The notes under the pieces: model-generated
Told to the model about the DNA's origin: nothing
Seen by the model: the letters and a program-made list of their open reading frames with translations, nothing else
Databases searched by the model: none
Made by a program: the position numbers and the translations under genes
In this document: in pieces, positions 4,958-8,031 of the stretch
How positions within the stretch are numbered: position 1 is the stretch's first letter
How the letters are laid out: each line of letters starts with the position of its first letter
NCBI GenBank assembly: GCA_035576205.1
Contig: DATLWR010000101.1
Location: forward strand, 1-8,031
DNA: 8,031 nt
Source of the DNA: DATLWR01 sp035576205
GTDB taxonomy: Bacteria; Pseudomonadota; Zetaproteobacteria; Mariprofundales; Mariprofundaceae
Reading direction: 5' to 3'

Positions 4958-6388
4958 ATGGGAACGGCAACAGCAAAGACACTGTTCGACAAGGTTTGGG
5001 AGCAGCACGTCGTCAAGGCGAACGGCGACGGTTCGGTATTGCTCTACATCGACCGCCATCTGGTGCACGAGGTGACAAGCCCGCAGGCCTTCGAGGGCTT
5101 GCGCCATGCAGGTCGCAAGCCGTGGCGCACCTCGGCCGCCATTGCCACGCCGGATCATAATGTGCCGACCACCGATCGCGCCAAGGGCATTGCCGATCCG
5201 GTATCGCGCACGCAGGTCGAGGCGCTGGATGCCAACTGCCGCGAGTTCGGCATCACCGAGTTCGGTATGGATGATGTCCGCCAGGGTATCGTGCACGTCG
5301 TCGGCCCGGAGCAGGGACTGACCTTGCCCGGCATGACGGTGGTCTGCGGCGATTCGCATACCGCCACCCACGGCGCCTTCGGTGCTATCGCCATGGGTAT
5401 CGGCACCTCTGAGGTCGAGCATGTGCTGGCCACCGAATGCCTGATCCAGAAGAAACCGAAACGCATGCGCATTGTTGTTGAAGGGGAATTGCCCAAGGGC
5501 ATCACCGGCAAGGATGTGGCGCTGTATATCATCGGTCATATCGGCACCGCCGGCGGTACCGGCTATGCCATCGAGTTCGCCGGCGCTGCGATCCGTGCCC
5601 TTTCCATGGAAGGGCGCATGAGTCTGTGCAACATGGCCATCGAGGCTGGCGCACGCTGCGGCATGGTCGCGGTGGACGATGTAACTATCGATTATGTAAA
5701 GGGTCGCCCTTTTGCACCGAAGGGCGCGGTATGGGAGCAGGCAGTGAAGAATTGGCGTGAACTGCACTCCGATGCCGATGCCGTTTTCGACAAACAGATC
5801 GTGCTCAAGGCCGCCGACATCGTGCCGCAGGTGAGCTGGGGCACCAGCCCGGAGATGGTATTGCCGGTGACCGATTCGATCCCGAGCCCTGCCGATGCCA
5901 GGGATGCCGTGCAGGCGGAGGGCTGGCAGCGGGCCTTGGCCTACATGGATCTGCAGCCGGGCACGAAGATCGCCGACATCCCGGTGGACAAGGTGTTCAT
6001 CGGTTCCTGCACCAACGGCCGCATCGAGGATTTCCGTGCCGCGGCCGAGATCGTCAAGGGGCGCAAGGTGGCGGCGAACGTGAAGCTGGCGATGGCGGTG
6101 CCTGGTTCGGGCCTCGTCAAACAGCAGGCCGAGGCCGAGGGGCTGGACAAGATCCTGGTCGAGGCGGGCTTCGAGTGGCGCGAACCGGGCTGCTCGATGT
6201 GCCTGGCGATGAACGCCGACCGGCTGGAGCCGGGTGAGCGCTGTGCGTCGACCAGCAACCGCAACTTCGAGGGGCGGCAGGGCATGGGCGGCCGCACGCA
6301 TCTGGTGAGCCCGGCCATGGCCGCTGCTGCGGCGATCGCCGGCCATTTCGTCGATGTCCGCAGTTTTGATGGACACGAAGGGAACTAA
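4958..6388 (+). CDS. leuC: 3-isopropylmalate dehydratase, large subunit
   Basis: A 476-residue aconitase-family subunit (E. coli LeuC 466) which, with LeuD, interconverts 2- and 3-isopropylmalate in leucine synthesis. The three [4Fe-4S] ligands are present: Cys351 in IGSCTNGRIED, and Cys412 and Cys415 in PGCSMCLAMN. Other family blocks are LLYIDRHLVHEVTSPQAFEGLR (28-49), PDHNVPT (65-71), VVCGDSHTATHGAFGAIAMGIGTSEVEHVLAT (128-159), GHIGTAGGTGYAIEF (193-207) and the C-terminal CASTSNRNFEGRQGMGGRTHLVSPAMAAAAA (429-459). I start at ATG 4958, with GGAG 7 bases upstream; 14 more codons upstream are open but have no ribosome binding site and no family similarity. The 154-base gap to the divergent LysR gene holds the control region. 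leuD follows after 12 bases. Confidence 0.97.
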   Translation: MGTATAKTLFDKVWEQHVVKANGDGSVLLYIDRHLVHEVTSPQAFEGLRHAGRKPWRTSAAIATPDHNVPTTDRAKGIADPVSRTQVEALDANCREFGITEFGMDDVRQGIVHVVGPEQGLTLPGMTVVCGDSHTATHGAFGAIAMGIGTSEVEHVLATECLIQKKPKRMRIVVEGELPKGITGKDVALYIIGHIGTAGGTGYAIEFAGAAIRALSMEGRMSLCNMAIEAGARCGMVAVDDVTIDYVKGRPFAPKGAVWEQAVKNWRELHSDADAVFDKQIVLKAADIVPQVSWGTSPEMVLPVTDSIPSPADARDAVQAEGWQRALAYMDLQPGTKIADIPVDKVFIGSCTNGRIEDFRAAAEIVKGRKVAANVKLAMAVPGSGLVKQQAEAEGLDKILVEAGFEWREPGCSMCLAMNADRLEPGERCASTSNRNFEGRQGMGGRTHLVSPAMAAAAAIAGHFVDVRSFDGHEGN

Positions 6389-6400
6389 GGAGAGATAGAC

Positions 6401-7036
6401 ATGGACGCATTTACACAGCTGAAAGGCATTGTGGCACCGCTGGATCGGGCCAATGTCGATACCGATGCGATCATCCCGAAGCAGTTCCTGAAGTCGATCA
6501 AGCGGACCGGCTACGGCCCCTACCTGTTCGACGAATGGCGCTACGAGGATCGCGGCGAGCCGGAGATGGACTGCACCAACCGTCCACTTCGCAAGGATTT
6601 CGTGCTGAATCAGCCGCGCTACCAGGGTGCGAGCATCCTGCTGGCACGCGAGAACTTCGGCTGCGGTTCGAGCCGCGAGCATGCGCCGTGGGCGCTGCTC
6701 GACTACGGTTTCCGCTGCGTGATCGCGCCGTCGTTCGCCGACATCTTCTACAACAACTGCTTCAAGAACGGCATCCTGCCGATCGTACTGGATGCCGCGA
6801 TCGTCGATCGGTTGTTCAAGGAGACGGCGTCAAATGAAGGATACAGCCTGGATGTCGATCTGGAGAAGCAGACGGTGACGACACCTGCCGGCGAAGCGTT
6901 CGCCTTCGAGGTGGACGAGTTCCGCAGGCACTGCCTGCTCAACGGCCTGGACGATATCGGCCTGACGCTGCAGATGGCCGACGACATCCGTGCCTACGAG
7001 GCGAAGCGCAAGCAGGAAGCACCCTGGCTTTTCTGA
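6401..7036 (+). CDS. leuD: 3-isopropylmalate dehydratase, small subunit
   Basis: A 211-residue partner of LeuC, the swivel domain that completes the isomerase active site (E. coli LeuD 201). Typical blocks are GIVAPLDRANVDTDAIIPKQFLKSIKRTG (9-37), LFDEWRY (42-48), ILLARENFGCGSSREHAPWALLDYGFRCVIAPSFADIFYNNCFKNGILPI (78-127) and the C-terminal RHCLLNGLDDIGLTLQ. The core matches bacterial LeuD throughout and carries no aconitase domain 1-3 fusion. AAGGAGAG about 8 bases before the ATG, starting in the leuC stop region, supports the start and a leuCD operon. No leuB or leuA follows: the unit ends at the hairpin 7068-7104, so the other leucine genes must lie elsewhere. Confidence 0.97.
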   Translation: MDAFTQLKGIVAPLDRANVDTDAIIPKQFLKSIKRTGYGPYLFDEWRYEDRGEPEMDCTNRPLRKDFVLNQPRYQGASILLARENFGCGSSREHAPWALLDYGFRCVIAPSFADIFYNNCFKNGILPIVLDAAIVDRLFKETASNEGYSLDVDLEKQTVTTPAGEAFAFEVDEFRRHCLLNGLDDIGLTLQMADDIRAYEAKRKQEAPWLF

Positions 7037-7067
7037 TTCGCTGAAGCCGGTCTGACTGAAACTCAGG

Positions 7068-7104
7068 GTGGAATCCCGCCTCCTGTCGGCGGGGTTTCTT
7101 CCAC
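7068..7104 (+). terminator. Hairpin terminator after leuCD
   Basis: About 30 bases after the leuD stop, CCCGCC (7075-7080) pairs with GGCGGG (7088-7093) around a 7-base loop. With flanking AAT/GTT this extends to nine pairs including one G-U, followed by a short interrupted T-run (TTTCTT). An outer pair GTGGAA (7068-7073)/TTCCAC (7099-7104) could extend the structure and would hide the T-run, so strength is uncertain. Confidence 0.6.
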
Positions 7105-7132
7105 TTGGAACAACAGACGTTGCAGTTACAAT
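7105..7132 (+). promoter_or_regulatory. Candidate promoter of the OmpA-family lipoprotein
   Basis: TTGGAA (7105-7110) and TACAAT (7127-7132) are 16 bases apart, in an AT-rich patch that starts right after the leuCD terminator and about 30 bases before the ATG. Both hexamers are close to the sigma70 consensus. An A-rich stretch and CGGAGG follow. Confidence 0.45.
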
Positions 7133-7161
7133 ACAAATAACAAAATTCCGGAGGTTCTTCG

Positions 7162-7842
7162 ATGAAGAGGCTGATGATTCTTGCGAGTTGTGCCGGCCTG
7201 GCCCTGGCCGGATGCGCAACCACCCAGGACGATGCGAACAAGAACACCAAGCAGGATGCGGCCATCGGTGCGGCGGGCGGTGCGGTTCTCGGCGCCCTTA
7301 TCGGCTATTCGCAGGATCGTTCCGGCGGCGCGCTGCGCGGTGCTCTGATCGGCGGTGCGGTAGGCGGTGCCGCCGGTGCCGGTGTGGGTTACTACATGGA
7401 CAAGCAGGAAGCGGAGTTCAAGCAGCAGCTGGCGGCAGAGCAGGCGGCGCATGAGGTTGAGGTTCAGCGGCTGAAGAACGAGAATCTCAAGATCACCATG
7501 AACAGCGAGGTCTCCTTCGATTTCAATTCGGCGGCCATCAAGCCGGCCTTCGACGACACGCTGAACAAGGTCTCCGACATCCTGTCGCGTTACAATCGCA
7601 CCACCGTGAAGGTCATCGGTTTTACCGATAACGTCGGTTCAGGGGCCTACAACCAGAAGCTGTCCGATCGGCGTGCCCAGTCCGTGGCCTATTACATCGA
7701 GGATCACGGCGTTGATGCGAATCGTGTGCAACCTGTTGGACGCGGTGAAATGGAGCCGCGTGCCACCAATGCCACCGAAGCGGGGCGCCAGCTGAACCGC
7801 CGCGTGGAGCTACTGATCATCCCGGACAAGGACATCCAGTAA
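7162..7842 (+). CDS. OmpA-family lipoprotein with glycine zipper (YiaD-like)
   Basis: A 226-residue envelope lipoprotein. The signal peptide MKRLMILASCAGLALAGC has lipobox LAGC and lipidated Cys18; Ala at +2 predicts the outer membrane. Residues 33-80 form a glycine-zipper block (AAIGAAGGAVLGALIGYSQD ... GALIGGAVGGAAGAGVGYYMD). Residues 81-110 are a charged helix rich in Glu, Gln and Ala, a likely coiled coil. The C-terminal OmpA domain (about 112-222) begins with VSFDFNSAAIKP and includes VIGFTDNVGSGAYNQKLSDRRAQSVAYYI. Asp156 and Arg171 have the same 15-residue spacing as the peptidoglycan-binding Asp271 and Arg286 of E. coli OmpA. It ends with VGRGEMEP and NRRVELLI. The layout and length match E. 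coli YiaD (219 residues). CGGAGG seven bases before the ATG supports the start. Likely role is tethering the outer membrane to peptidoglycan. It is monocistronic, with its own terminator. Confidence 0.93.
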   Translation: MKRLMILASCAGLALAGCATTQDDANKNTKQDAAIGAAGGAVLGALIGYSQDRSGGALRGALIGGAVGGAAGAGVGYYMDKQEAEFKQQLAAEQAAHEVEVQRLKNENLKITMNSEVSFDFNSAAIKPAFDDTLNKVSDILSRYNRTTVKVIGFTDNVGSGAYNQKLSDRRAQSVAYYIEDHGVDANRVQPVGRGEMEPRATNATEAGRQLNRRVELLIIPDKDIQ

Positions 7843-7869
7843 GTCTTTTCCACAATCCCAACTCGATAC

Positions 7870-7909
7870 AGACATGCCGGCACTTGGTCGGCATGTCTTT
7901 TTGTGTTTT
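7870..7909 (+). terminator. Intrinsic terminator of the OmpA-family lipoprotein
   Basis: A perfect 10-bp stem AGACATGCCG (7870-7879)/CGGCATGTCT (7889-7898) with a 9-base loop, immediately followed by a T-run (7898-7902) and TGTTTT. This is the strongest terminator in the window. On the minus strand no T-run follows the stem, so it serves only the plus-strand gene. Confidence 0.88.
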
Positions 7910-7962
7910 GCGAATAACTGCTTTGGGCCAAAAGAAAAAATTAGAAAAAGATGTAATGAGTT

Positions 7963-8031
7963 CTAGTGAAACGTATCTGCCCATCTTTTCAGTGTTTCAG
8001 GGATTTTCTTGAGATACTGTTTTGCCTCTGG
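7963..8031 (-). CDS. C-terminal end of an unidentified protein (5' part outside window)
   Basis: The minus strand is open from the right edge to a TAG at 7965-7963 and gives 22 residues, PEAKQYLKKIPETLKRWADT plus FH. They form a plausible amphipathic helix with a balanced residue mix, as expected at a real C-terminus. The stop is followed by T-rich sequence (minus strand), which could help end the transcript. Base composition here, near 43% GC by eye, is well below that of the neighbouring genes. A 22-codon open stretch is weak evidence on its own, and I cannot assign a family. Confidence 0.4.
   Translation of the reverse strand, partial: PEAKQYLKKIPETLKRWADTFH

Noticed and set aside
4931..6682. 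Long open frame (583 codons) on the minus strand
   Set aside because: It lies opposite leuC and the start of leuD, which are certain. It is rich in His, Arg, Gly and Ala, lacks family features and crosses the leuC-leuD gap, as expected for a mirror frame of GC-rich coding DNA.
1..8031. CRISPR arrays, tRNA or rRNA genes, insertion sequences, toxin-antitoxin or defence genes
   Set aside because: I looked on both strands and found no regularly spaced repeats, cloverleaf pattern, transposase motifs or terminal inverted repeats.

Overview
The window reads as a stretch of ordinary chromosome from a GC-rich (roughly 60% by eye) Gram-negative bacterium, most likely a gammaproteobacterium or a near relative. 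The basis is the short 189-residue dCTP deaminase of the Pseudomonas type, the bacterial LeuC and LeuD with a divergent LysR regulator, two lipoproteins with signal peptidase II lipoboxes, and a YiaD-like OmpA-family lipoprotein. The genus cannot be fixed from the sequence. There is no sign of an insertion sequence, prophage, CRISPR array, tRNA or rRNA. The last ~120 bases are clearly more AT-rich than the rest.

Layout. Positions 1-718 (minus strand) hold a host-attachment-family gene followed, with a 4-base stop/start overlap, by a cyclic-nucleotide-binding-domain gene that runs off the left edge. Positions 856-1602 (plus) hold a YiiX-like permuted NlpC/P60 cysteine hydrolase. Its stop codon overlaps that of the convergent metF (1599-2468, minus). 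metF lies 31 bases downstream of dcd (2500-3069, minus). Further upstream on the minus strand are an unrecognised lipoprotein (3265-3804) and a LysR-family regulator (3910-4803). The regulator is divergent from leuC (4958-6388, plus), which is followed after 12 bases by leuD (6401-7036). A hairpin separates leuD from an OmpA-family lipoprotein (7162-7842), which ends in a strong intrinsic terminator. The right edge carries the last 22 codons of another minus-strand gene.

How the genes work together. leuC and leuD encode the two subunits of isopropylmalate isomerase, and the divergent LysR protein is the obvious candidate regulator, with a TTGCA-N7-TGCAA dyad between them. dcd and metF both touch thymidylate synthesis: Dcd starts the route to dUMP, and MetF consumes the methylene-tetrahydrofolate that thymidylate synthase needs. 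The two lipoproteins and the YiiX-like hydrolase suggest envelope-related functions. I see no wholly new system. The points most worth a second look are the LysR/leuC operator region, a perfect palindrome before the unknown lipoprotein, the dcd-metF junction, the metF/hydrolase shared-stop hairpin, and the AT-rich right edge.
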